A DNA stretch of 64,000 nt, taken from positions 62,001-126,000 of the forward strand of contig JAUSCI010000046.1 in NCBI GenBank assembly GCA_030651305.1, written 5' to 3'. The position numbers and the translations under genes were made by a program. Position 1 is the first letter of the stretch. Every line of letters begins with the position of its first letter. A model generated the notes under the pieces. That model was not told where the DNA came from and did no database searches. It saw only the letters and a list, made by a program, of their open reading frames with translations. Shown here piece by piece: positions 36,182-43,326 of this stretch. Source of the stretch: Sulfuritalea sp. (lineage in GTDB: Bacteria; Pseudomonadota; Gammaproteobacteria; Burkholderiales; Rhodocyclaceae).

Positions 36182-37020
36182 TCGATCAGGCTGCGATGTC
36201 GCACCAGCACCCGCACCGATCCGCGAAAATGCGCGGCAAGTTTTTCGGCGAGATACACCGAGCGATGCTGGCCGCCGGTGCAGCCGATGCCCACTGTCAG
36301 ATAGGAGCGGTTGTCGCGGATATACGACGGCAGCCAGTCGCCGATGAAACGGCGGATGTCGGACTCCATGCGCGCCGCCTCGGGCTGCGCTTCGAGGAAG
36401 TCGATCACCGCGGCATCGCGCCCCGTAAGCAGACGCAACTCGGGATCGTAGTGCGGATTGGGCAGGCAGCGCACGTCGAACACCAGGTCGGCGTCGAGCG
36501 GAATGCCGTTCTTGAAACCGAAGGACTCGAACAGCAGCGTCAGCCCGCTGCGTTCGTCCAGCGCAGCGAATTCCTTGATGCAGGCGCGCAGCGCGTTGGG
36601 CCGCAGGCTGCTGGTGTCGATATGGTGGCCGAGCGAAGCCAGCATCTCCAGCGCCTCGCGCTCGCGGGCGATGGCCTCTTCCAGCGTGACATCGTCACCG
36701 GCCAGCGGATGACGGCGGCGGGTTTCGGAAAAGCGCTGGATCAGCACATCGGTGCGCGCATCGAGAAAGACGAAGCGCAGCGTGACGCCCTGCGCTTCGA
36801 GATTGCGCAACTGCGGCGGCAGCGCCGCAATGCTCGACCCGCCGCGCATGTCCACCGCCACCGCCGCCAGATCGTGCCCCTCCAGCCGCAGATGCCCGAT
36901 CAGATCCGACAGCAACGGCGCCGGCAGGTTGTCGACGCAGTAATAGCCGGAATCCTCCAGCACATTGAGCGCGATGGATTTGCCGGAACCGGAAAGGCCG
37001 CTGATGAGGACGACTTGCAT
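36178..37020 (-). CDS. rapZ: RNase adapter protein RapZ
   Basis: A 280-residue P-loop protein. Walker A is G-L-S-G-S-G-K-S at 8-15, with Y-Y-C-V-D-N-L-P after it and the C-terminal [11 protein letters not shown] signature. In enterobacteria RapZ binds the sRNA GlmZ and guides RNase E; in other bacteria it may have a different nucleotide-sensing role. No hprK or ptsN is visible on the upstream side within this window. Confidence 0.93.
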   Translation of the reverse strand: MQVVLISGLSGSGKSIALNVLEDSGYYCVDNLPAPLLSDLIGHLRLEGHDLAAVAVDMRGGSSIAALPPQLRNLEAQGVTLRFVFLDARTDVLIQRFSETRRRHPLAGDDVTLEEAIAREREALEMLASLGHHIDTSSLRPNALRACIKEFAALDERSGLTLLFESFGFKNGIPLDADLVFDVRCLPNPHYDPELRLLTGRDAAVIDFLEAQPEAARMESDIRRFIGDWLPSYIRDNRSYLTVGIGCTGGQHRSVYLAEKLAAHFRGSVRVLVRHRSLIE

Positions 37021-37066
37021 GGATGAAAGGATAGCGGATTACGTCAGGCTGCGGGAATTGCACAGC

Positions 37067-37095
37067 TTGTCCGTTGTTCGCATATTTGCTAACAT
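37067..37095 (+). promoter_or_regulatory. Predicted promoter of the toxin-remnant/antitoxin unit
   Basis: -35 TTGTCC (37067-37072), 17-base spacer, -10 TAACAT (37090-37095), ending 6 bases before the remnant's ATG. Confidence 0.45.
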
Positions 37096-37101
37096 CGCCA
37101 C

Positions 37102-37193
37102 ATGTATTTCGAGATCGAGTATTTCAACGAACGCATCCTCGCCGGAAATTGAAGCTGGCGCGCAAGCGCATGAAGGAGGTGTTGCATGGCTGA
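37102..37193 (+). pseudogene. Collapsed HigB/RelE-type toxin gene
   Basis: The first 15 codons (M-Y-F-E-I-E-Y-F-N-E-R-I-L-A-G) match the beginning of Gp49/HigB-like toxins, then a stop follows. One frame over, K-L-K-L-A-R-K-R-M-K-E-V-L-H-G and a stop read like the usual C-terminus of the same family, and that tail overlaps the antitoxin ATG exactly as in intact operons. The missing middle (about 70-90 codons in relatives) appears to have been deleted, fusing head and tail out of frame. That this is a deletion scar is inference; the two end pieces are seen directly. Confidence 0.7.
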
Positions 37194-37503
37194 ACTGAAA
37201 TTCAATCCGGTTCGCCACAGCCACAAGGAATTCCTTGCCAAGGCTGCGGCTCGCAAAGGCTTTGTCGAGGCATACGACGCGCTCGCGCTCGAATACCAGG
37301 TTGCCGATCAGATGCTCAAGGCACGGTCGCGTGCCGGACTGACACAGGACGCAGTAGCCGAGCGAATGGGAACGACGAAGAGCTCGGTTTCAAGGCTCGA
37401 GTCCGCCGGCAAGCACGCCCCGTCGCTGGCAACGCTCAAGCGCTACGCGCGGGCGGTGGGCTGCGAGCTGCAAGTTCGTTTGGTGCCGCAAAAAGCAGCC
37501 TGA
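37186..37503 (+). CDS. XRE-family antitoxin (HigA-like), toxin lost
   Basis: A 105-residue protein with a helix-turn-helix at about 47-100 (A-G-L-T-Q-D-A-V-A-E-R-M-G-T-T-K-S-S-V-S-R-L-E, then G-K-H-A-P-S-L-A-T-L-K-R-Y). It overlaps the remains of the toxin gene, so it is now an orphan. It could act as an autorepressor or an anti-addiction factor against related toxins. A dispersed repeat copy follows 9 bases after the stop codon. Confidence 0.85.
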   Translation: MAELKFNPVRHSHKEFLAKAAARKGFVEAYDALALEYQVADQMLKARSRAGLTQDAVAERMGTTKSSVSRLESAGKHAPSLATLKRYARAVGCELQVRLVPQKAA

Positions 37504-37512
37504 CGGCGAAGC

Positions 37513-37540
37513 GAATCGCCGTATCGCCAGCGCCGACTTT
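37513..37540 (+). repeat. Dispersed repeat copy 7 (best match), intergenic
   Basis: GAATCGCCGTATCG followed directly by the exact core (37527-37538) and TT. It is the clearest copy, between the antitoxin and an unknown small gene. Confidence 0.85.
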
Positions 37541-37634
37541 CCCCAAATGACGAGGCTGCGCAATCCATTCCGAATCCAACTACTTATCAGGTATTGTTGT
37601 TACTTGAGTCGTCAGGCTCTTCGGAGATATCCCT

Positions 37635-37913
37635 ATGCCCAAGAACATCGTCGTATCCGCTGTCGTTGCGCTGATTGTTGTTGCCTTGGCGTTCGCGCTG
37701 AATCCCTCTCCGGAGAAACACCGGGAGGAAATCAGGAAGGCAATGGGAGAGCGGAGTCCCCTCGCCGCTTTGCTTGGCCTGGGTTCCTTGACCGCGTTCG
37801 CTTCGAACTACCATCCTCTGGGTGTCGCTTCGTACACCACGGTCAATGATCGGGTTGTCTCGGTCGGGGCGTTCGGAGTGGTCGTCTTCATCGAGCCGTC
37901 GAAGGACAAGTGA
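37635..37913 (+). CDS. Small unknown protein with N-terminal anchor
   Basis: A 92-residue protein: a transmembrane or signal helix (residues 4-22), then L-N-P-S-P-E-K-H-R-E-E-I-R-K-A-M, a helical charged stretch, and a short beta-rich C-terminus. The N-P-S-x-E pattern after the helix recalls DUF4359-type small exported proteins, but I cannot assign it firmly. GGAG lies 8 bases before the ATG. The gene is flanked by two direct copies of the dispersed repeat (37513 and 37999), so it may have arrived as a small cassette. Confidence 0.6.
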   Translation: MPKNIVVSAVVALIVVALAFALNPSPEKHREEIRKAMGERSPLAALLGLGSLTAFASNYHPLGVASYTTVNDRVVSVGAFGVVVFIEPSKDK

Positions 37914-38251
37914 GCAACAGGTCAAAGGTCTCCGACTTGGCAAATTCGGGTCACTGAAGCTATAGCAAGCTATAGGGGATTGACTTCCATGGCAGTTTGA
38001 ATCGCCGTGCCACCAGCGCCGACTCTTGCAGCAAATCAAAGGCAGGGCGTCGAATTGGTTTTCGCCACCGCCAAACACGCGGCGATTTTCCCTCCCCTTG
38101 TCCCGCCGAGCGAGGCCACCCGGCAGGCCGGGGAGCGCTTCTTTGCCTGCCTTCTTGCGCTAATGTATGAACCGGAAGCACAGGAAGTCGGCGCGCACTA
38201 CAATGAAACACAGCAGAAGCAGTTCAGCAAACGCCAGCAAGGAACCAAACC
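37914..38251 (+). other. Noncoding stretch between small gene and BRO-N gene
   Basis: These 338 bases contain no gene I can support. They hold a dispersed repeat copy at 37999-38026 and a CTATAG-CAAG-CTATAG motif at 37960-37975, which is both a direct and an inverted repeat. Open frames across the rest have no recognisable product. Confidence 0.5.
37999..38026 (+). repeat. Dispersed repeat copy 8, intergenic
   Basis: GAATCGCCGTGCCA followed by the exact core (38013-38024). It is in the same orientation as the copy at 37513 and shares its left GAATCGCCGT. Confidence 0.82.
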
Positions 38252-39106
38252 GTGCCGATACAGCCAGCCATTTTCGAGACCCACGAAATCCGCCGTGTCT
38301 ACAACGAGGAGACCGAAACCTGGTGGTTCTCGGTCGTCGACATCGTTCAGGTACTGACTCAACAACGGGACTACCAGACGGCGCGCAAGTACTGGAACAA
38401 GCTGAAGGAGAGACTGGGCAAGGAGGGTAGTCAACTGGTGACAAATTGTCACCAGTTGAAAATGCTCGCGGCCGACGGCAAGCAGCGCCCAACCGATGCT
38501 GCCACCGCCGAGACCCTGCTACGCCTGGTGCAGTCCGTCCCCAGTCCGAAGGCGGAGCCGATCAAGCTGTGGCTGGCGAAGGTCGGCTACCAGCGCATGC
38601 AGGAAATGGCTGACCCCGGCCTGTCGCTGGATCGCGCCCGCGAGACGTGGCAAAAACACGGACGCAGCGAGAAGTGGATTCAGCAGCGCATGACCGGACA
38701 GGAGACGCGCAACAAACTGACCGATTACTGGGCGAATCACGACATCAGAAAAGGCGAGGAATTCGCCATTCTGACCAACATCATTCATCAGGAATGGTCG
38801 GGCGTCGGCGTCAAGGCACACAAGGCGATGAAGGGATTGCAGGACCACAACCTGCGCGATCACATGAGCGAGGCGGAGCTGATCTTCACCGCGCTGGCGG
38901 AGTTATCGGCGCGGCAGATTGCCGAGACGGATGACGCCACCGGCATGGCCGCAAACAAGGTTGCCGCCACGCAGGGCGGGGCGATTGCCAAACAGGCGCG
39001 CAAAGCGCTGGAGTCCAGGACGGGGCGACCGGTGCTGTCCGCCGACAACTTTCTGCCGCCCGGCAGGAAGTCTCGCCCCAAGACGGTCAAGAAAACCGGG
39101 AAGTAG
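38252..39106 (+). CDS. BRO-N domain protein (phage antirepressor / DinD-like)
   Basis: A 284-residue protein with an N-terminal BRO-N domain (I-F-E-T-H-E-I-R-R-V-Y-N-E-E-T-E-T-W-W-F, then V-V-D-I-V-Q-V-L-T and Y-W-N-K-L-K). A conserved C-terminal region contains M-T-G-Q-E-T-R-N-K-L-T-D-Y-W and E-F-A-I-L-T-N-I-I-H, found in DinD-type damage-inducible proteins, and ends in a Lys-rich tail. It starts with GTG 38252, preceded by AAGGA. BRO-N proteins come from phage-like DNA, which fits the accessory character of the 37-39 kb patch. Its exact role is unknown. Confidence 0.78.
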   Translation: MPIQPAIFETHEIRRVYNEETETWWFSVVDIVQVLTQQRDYQTARKYWNKLKERLGKEGSQLVTNCHQLKMLAADGKQRPTDAATAETLLRLVQSVPSPKAEPIKLWLAKVGYQRMQEMADPGLSLDRARETWQKHGRSEKWIQQRMTGQETRNKLTDYWANHDIRKGEEFAILTNIIHQEWSGVGVKAHKAMKGLQDHNLRDHMSEAELIFTALAELSARQIAETDDATGMAANKVAATQGGAIAKQARKALESRTGRPVLSADNFLPPGRKSRPKTVKKTGK

Positions 39107-39129
39107 AAATATTTCGGCGGGAGGACACC

Positions 39130-39528
39130 ATGGAACCACGCATCAGCCTGATTACTCTCGGCGTCGCGGATCTCGAAATAGCTACCCGTTTCTACGAGGA
39201 CTGCCTGGGCCTGCCGCGGCTTGAGACACCGCCGTCAATCACCTTCTTCGACCTCGGGAAAACCTGGCTCGCGCTCTGGCCGCGGGAGAGCCTGGCCGCT
39301 GACGCGGGTCTTGCTGCGGAAGGTTCGGGGTTTCGCGGCTTTGCGCTGGCGCACAACGTGCGCTCGCCTGCGGAAGTGGACGCTTTGCTGGCACGCGTCG
39401 CGAGCTTTGGCGCCACGGTCACCCGACCGGGACACGCGACGGACTGGGGCGGTTACTCGGGATACTTCACGGACCTCGACGGCTTCCTCTGGGAAGTTGC
39501 GCACAACCCGAGTTTTCCCCACGTCTGA
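39130..39528 (+). CDS. VOC (glyoxalase-fold) family protein
   Basis: A 132-residue single-domain VOC protein: I-S-L-I-T-L-G-V-A-D-L at the start, F-Y-E-D-C-L-G-L at 22-29, and the C-terminal half with G-Y-F-T-D-L-D-G-F-L-W-E-V-A, where the Glu is a likely metal ligand. Enzymes of this fold are dioxygenases, isomerases or resistance proteins; the substrate is not evident. GGAGG precedes the ATG at a good distance. Confidence 0.82.
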   Translation: MEPRISLITLGVADLEIATRFYEDCLGLPRLETPPSITFFDLGKTWLALWPRESLAADAGLAAEGSGFRGFALAHNVRSPAEVDALLARVASFGATVTRPGHATDWGGYSGYFTDLDGFLWEVAHNPSFPHV

Positions 39529-39541
39529 CCGGGTGCCGGAA

Positions 39542-40294
39542 CTAGCCGCGCTTGACCGGAATCAGCATCTCCGCGACTTCGGCACGGCCCGGATTGTAGG
39601 CATTGACCACGTGGTCGCTCGGCCAGCCCAGGGCGACGCCGCACAGCAGCTTGTAGGCGGGCGGTACCGCGAAGGCCTCGCGCACCGGCCCGGCCCAGGT
39701 GCCGAGGGCGCCCTCGGCGCAGGTGCCGAGGCCGCGCGCGTGCGCCGCCAGCATGAGCGACTGCAGGAAAATTCCCGCATCCAGAACTGAATAGGCGCCC
39801 AGTTCCTGCCGCACGAAAACGAAAAGGACGACGGGGGCGCCAAAAAACTCCCAGTTGCGTCGCATCTGGCGGTTGCGCGCCGCGCTGTCCTCGCGGGCAA
39901 TGCCGAGCACGGAATACAGGCCAAAGCCGGTGGCGCGGCGGCGCGGCGTCAGCTCCTTCGGATATTCAAACCGCGTATCGAAGTCGCCGTCGGGCAGGGC
40001 CTTGCTGCGCGTAACGAAGGCCGCGAGTTTGCTCGCCATACCGCCGCGTTGCAGCTTGGTCGCGGCGTCGTAGCGGGCCAGCAGTTGCGCCTTGAGCCCT
40101 TCCTTCAGGTCCCCGCTGGCAAGCGCGATCCTGTAGGGCTGCGTATTCGACCAGCTCGGCGCCCAGCGCGCGTCGTCGAGGACGGCATCGATCAACTCCG
40201 CAGGGACTTCCCTCGTCGAGAAATCGCGGATGCTGCGTCGGCTGCGCAGCAGGCGGGCCAGCGTCCCTGCATCCTCCGTATCAACCATGACCAC
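39542..40294 (-). CDS. Nitroreductase-family protein
   Basis: A 250-residue FMN-dependent oxidoreductase. The opening R-R-S-I-R-D-F, the FMN-contacting A-P-S-W-S-N-T-Q-P-Y segment (about 45-54) and the C-terminal G-V-A-L-G-W-P-S-D and N-x-Y-N-P-G-R-A motifs are typical of NfnB-type nitroreductases. The physiological substrate is unknown. Met1 and Met3 are both possible starts. It diverges from the diguanylate cyclase gene. Confidence 0.86.
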   Translation of the reverse strand: MVMVDTEDAGTLARLLRSRRSIRDFSTREVPAELIDAVLDDARWAPSWSNTQPYRIALASGDLKEGLKAQLLARYDAATKLQRGGMASKLAAFVTRSKALPDGDFDTRFEYPKELTPRRRATGFGLYSVLGIAREDSAARNRQMRRNWEFFGAPVVLFVFVRQELGAYSVLDAGIFLQSLMLAAHARGLGTCAEGALGTWAGPVREAFAVPPAYKLLCGVALGWPSDHVVNAYNPGRAEVAEMLIPVKRG

Positions 40295-40412
40295 ATTTCT
40301 CCTTTGGCATCGCGACCAGTCTACAGCGCGTCAGCAAGCTTTGGTGCCATCGGCATCAACCCCCCGATGCTCCTGACGGATACAATGATCTTTCCAAGAG
40401 CGGCGAAGAACC

Positions 40413-41309
40413 ATGCCGGACTTTTCCTCCGAAACTGCCAATTTCATCAGCGAGCTCGATGCCGCCGTCGAGGCGCACATGGGCTGGACGCGCCGCGTTC
40501 TGCGTTGTGCCGTGCTGCGTACATCGCCCAGCGAGGATGTGGTCGCTCCCCTGGCGCACACCCTTTGCGGCTTCGGTCGCTGGTTCGGGTCGAACAAGAA
40601 GCTCTTCCAGAAACTCGACGCGCCGAGCACGCGCGGGCTGGACGCCGTGCATCAAGCCATGCACGACGCCATTCGATCCATCTGCGCGGATCTGCTGGCC
40701 GGCCGGCCGGGGCAAGGCGCCGATCTGGAAGCCTTTGAAAGGACGCAATCGGAACTGATCAAATTGCTGGCCGAATTCAAGACGCATTTCCTCGCCATTG
40801 CCACGCGGCACGATCCGCTCACCGGGCTGCCCCTGCGCTACGGAATCGAAGATGAATTCACACAGGCACAGAAGAATTGCCGGCGCCACAAGACCCAGCT
40901 CTATGTCGGAATCATTGACGCGGATCATTTCAAGCGCATCAACGACGCCTACGGCCATGCGATGGGCGATATCGCCTTGTGTCATCTGGCGGATACCCTG
41001 CGCCGCATCGTGCGTCCCAACGAGCCGCTGTTCCGCTTCGGCGGCGAAGAGTTTCTTATGCTGATGCAGTGCCGGACGCTTGACGCGGCTGCCACCGCCG
41101 CGCAACGTATTGTGCAGACAGTGCGCCACGCACCTGTACTGATGGCGCAAGGCGAACCCCTGATCCTGACCATCACCCTGGGGCTGGCCCGGGTGGGCAA
41201 TGACGAAGCCATGGCCGACGCCGTCGAGCGCGCTGACAGGGCGCTCTATGAGGGCAAAGAGGCCGGACGCGATCGCTACGTGATCGCCGGTGAAATGGCG
41301 ACCGTCTGA
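40413..41309 (+). CDS. dgcZ: Zinc-sensing diguanylate cyclase DgcZ-like
   Basis: A 298-residue protein making c-di-GMP. The N-terminal CZB domain carries His22, Cys52, His80 and His84 at almost the same positions as E. coli DgcZ/YdeH, where zinc binding shuts the enzyme off. Cys52 is in L-C-G-F-G-R-W. The C-terminal GGDEF domain has an intact G-G-E-E-F active site; the upstream R-P-N-E stands where an inhibitory RxxD site would be, so product inhibition may be weak. It lies in the same window as znuAB but is not linked to it by operon. Confidence 0.88.
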   Translation: MPDFSSETANFISELDAAVEAHMGWTRRVLRCAVLRTSPSEDVVAPLAHTLCGFGRWFGSNKKLFQKLDAPSTRGLDAVHQAMHDAIRSICADLLAGRPGQGADLEAFERTQSELIKLLAEFKTHFLAIATRHDPLTGLPLRYGIEDEFTQAQKNCRRHKTQLYVGIIDADHFKRINDAYGHAMGDIALCHLADTLRRIVRPNEPLFRFGGEEFLMLMQCRTLDAAATAAQRIVQTVRHAPVLMAQGEPLILTITLGLARVGNDEAMADAVERADRALYEGKEAGRDRYVIAGEMATV

Positions 41310-41312
41310 CGC

Positions 41313-42242
41313 CTACGGCGCCATGGTCGGCAGTATCCAGCCGTCGCGCAACTCGATGGAATGCGACCGCAGCAGTTCGCCGAGCAGCCATGCGGCAAAA
41401 TCCGCATCGGAAAACCCCAGCATGCGCCGGTTGACGGAATCGAAGAAAGGCACGCTCTTCAGGTAGGCCGGCAGTTCGTCCTCGCGCAGCCTTTCGAGGT
41501 CGAGCAGATTGAAAATGAAGCAGGCGCGCACGGCATTGCGCCCGACGCGCGTCGAGTCCGTCTCGAAGGACACCAGGCGCTGCATGGCGCGGTCCATCGC
41601 CGCATCGAAATCATCGAAGGCGGCGCCGTGGCCAGGAATGACGATATCGACGCCGAGCCTGCCGATCATTTCCAGCGTGGCGCGGGTCGCCGGCAGCGCG
41701 TCCTTCTTGCCCATCAGTTCGCCGAAGATGATGCCGAAGCTGTCCTGCCACAGCGCATCGCCGGAAATCAGGATGCGCTTTTCGGCGCAGTAGTAGATCA
41801 GCGCCTCCATGTCGTGACCGGGCGCGGGCAGCGCCTGCCAGGTCAGCCCGCCCATGTCGAATTCGCTGTTGGCCTCGATTACGGCGTCGTGCGCGAAACG
41901 ATCGCCGCGCTGCTTCGCTTCATCGAGCAGCAGGGCGCGGGTGTCCCAGTCGGTGATCATGCGCTCGATGCCGGCGGGGATCACGATCTTGCAGCCGAAG
42001 GCCGCCTGCAGCGCCGAGTTGCCGCCGATGTGGTCGGAGTGCGAATGGGTGTTGATCAGGCGGCTCAGTTTGGTCGATGCGCGGCGTCCCGCCAGAGCCG
42101 ACTTTACAAGCTCCACCGTCTGCGGCGCATGGCCGACATAGCCGGCATCGACCAGCGTGGCCGACTCGCCTTCGAAGAACAGTACGTTGTTCGACGACAG
42201 CCAGCCGCGCTCAATGACCTGGATCGAGTCAGGGAGTCTCAT
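41313..42242 (-). CDS. MBL-fold metallo-hydrolase
   Basis: A 309-residue metallo-beta-lactamase-fold enzyme with N-T-H-S-H-S-D-H-I-G as the metal motif (about residue 64), P-A-P-G-H-D-M-E, S-G-D-A-L-W and I-P-G-H-G-A as further ligands. It is the last gene of the liu cluster, separated from mvaB by a hairpin repeat. Substrate unknown; thioester or lactone hydrolysis would fit the neighbours but is inference. Confidence 0.85.
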   Translation of the reverse strand: MRLPDSIQVIERGWLSSNNVLFFEGESATLVDAGYVGHAPQTVELVKSALAGRRASTKLSRLINTHSHSDHIGGNSALQAAFGCKIVIPAGIERMITDWDTRALLLDEAKQRGDRFAHDAVIEANSEFDMGGLTWQALPAPGHDMEALIYYCAEKRILISGDALWQDSFGIIFGELMGKKDALPATRATLEMIGRLGVDIVIPGHGAAFDDFDAAMDRAMQRLVSFETDSTRVGRNAVRACFIFNLLDLERLREDELPAYLKSVPFFDSVNRRMLGFSDADFAAWLLGELLRSHSIELRDGWILPTMAP

Positions 42243-42256
42243 CTTGAAAACCTTTT

Positions 42257-42376
42257 AGCCACAGAGGTCACAGAGGACACAGAGAAAAACAAGAAACTTC
42301 TTGGGCCGGGTGACGCCATCCGGCACGTTGCTGCCGGACCTGGATTTTCTCTGTGACCTCTGTGTCCTCCGTGGCT
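42257..42376. repeat. Inverted-repeat hairpin element, copy 1
   Basis: Left arm AGCCACAGAGGTCACAGAGG (42257-42276, continuing to about 42287) and right arm about 42345-42376 are reverse complements with about three mismatches over some 30 bases, around a 57-base loop. A second copy with the same arms lies at 54205-54286. Both lie between genes of the liu cluster. Confidence 0.85.
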
Positions 42377-42396
42377 GACGTAAGGTTTTACCCAAG

Positions 42397-43314
42397 TCAG
42401 GCAGCCTGCATGGCGCGCCGGGCGAGGACGGCGCGCGCCACGTGCGAGGCCGGCTGGCGCTTGAGCTGCTTCGAAATCCAGACGCCGGTATCCACCAATG
42501 CATCGAGGTCGATGCCGGTATCGATGCCAAGGCCGGTCAGGAGCCAGACCACGTCCTCGGTCGCGACATTGCCCGATGCGCCGGCGGCATAGGGACAGCC
42601 GCCGAGGCCGGCGACCGAACTGTCGAAAATGCCGATGCCCATCTGCAATGACGCATAGATGTTGGCGGCGGCCATGCCATAGGTATCGTGAAAATGGCCG
42701 GCAATCTTTTTCAGGGGAATGCGCCGCGCGACGGCCTCGATCATGTCCTTGGTGCGCTCCGGCGTACCGACGCCGATGGTGTCGCCCAGGCTGATCTCGT
42801 AGCAGCCCATCTCCAGCAGCGCCTGGGCCACGTCGGCAACGGCCAGCGGCGTCACCTCGCCCTCGTAGTAGCAGCCGAGGACACAGGAAACGTAGCCGCG
42901 CACCTTGATGTCCGCTGCCTTCGCCGCTTCGACGATGGGGCGGAAGCGCTCCAGCGATTCCGCAATCGAGCAGTTGATGTTCTTCTGCGAAAACGCTTCC
43001 GAGGCGGCGCCGAACACCGCGACTTCCCTGGCCCCGGCGGCGAGTGCCGCTTCGAAGCCCTGCATGTTGGGCGTCAGCACCGGATAGCTGACATCGGGCA
43101 GCTTCTCGATGGCGGCGAAGACTTCCGCGTTGTCCGCCATCTGCGGCACCCACTTGGGCGAAACGAAGGCCGTGGCCTCGATGCTCTTGAGGCCGGCTCT
43201 GCCCAGGCGGCGGATCAACTCGACCTTTACCTTGGTCGAGACGGGTGTTTTTTCGTTCTGCAGGCCGTCACGCGGACCGACTTCGACGATGCGTACTTTG
43301 CTGGGGAGAGTCAT
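42397..43314 (-). CDS. mvaB: Hydroxymethylglutaryl-CoA lyase
   Basis: A 305-residue TIM-barrel lyase (also called LiuE) splitting HMG-CoA into acetyl-CoA and acetoacetate, the last step of leucine degradation. The metal-binding [10 protein letters not shown] at 11-20, G-D-T-I-G-V-G-T-P and the catalytic Cys in G-L-G-G-C-P-Y-A-x-G-A-S-G-N are intact. It follows liuD after 12 bases. Confidence 0.94.
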   Translation of the reverse strand: MTLPSKVRIVEVGPRDGLQNEKTPVSTKVKVELIRRLGRAGLKSIEATAFVSPKWVPQMADNAEVFAAIEKLPDVSYPVLTPNMQGFEAALAAGAREVAVFGAASEAFSQKNINCSIAESLERFRPIVEAAKAADIKVRGYVSCVLGCYYEGEVTPLAVADVAQALLEMGCYEISLGDTIGVGTPERTKDMIEAVARRIPLKKIAGHFHDTYGMAAANIYASLQMGIGIFDSSVAGLGGCPYAAGASGNVATEDVVWLLTGLGIDTGIDLDALVDTGVWISKQLKRQPASHVARAVLARRAMQAA

Positions 43315-43326
43315 TCTGTTTTGTGG

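Noticed and set aside
37960-38211. Minus-strand open frame across the 37914-38251 gap
   Set aside because: Arg/Pro-rich with no start signal or family resemblance, and it runs through a repeat copy.
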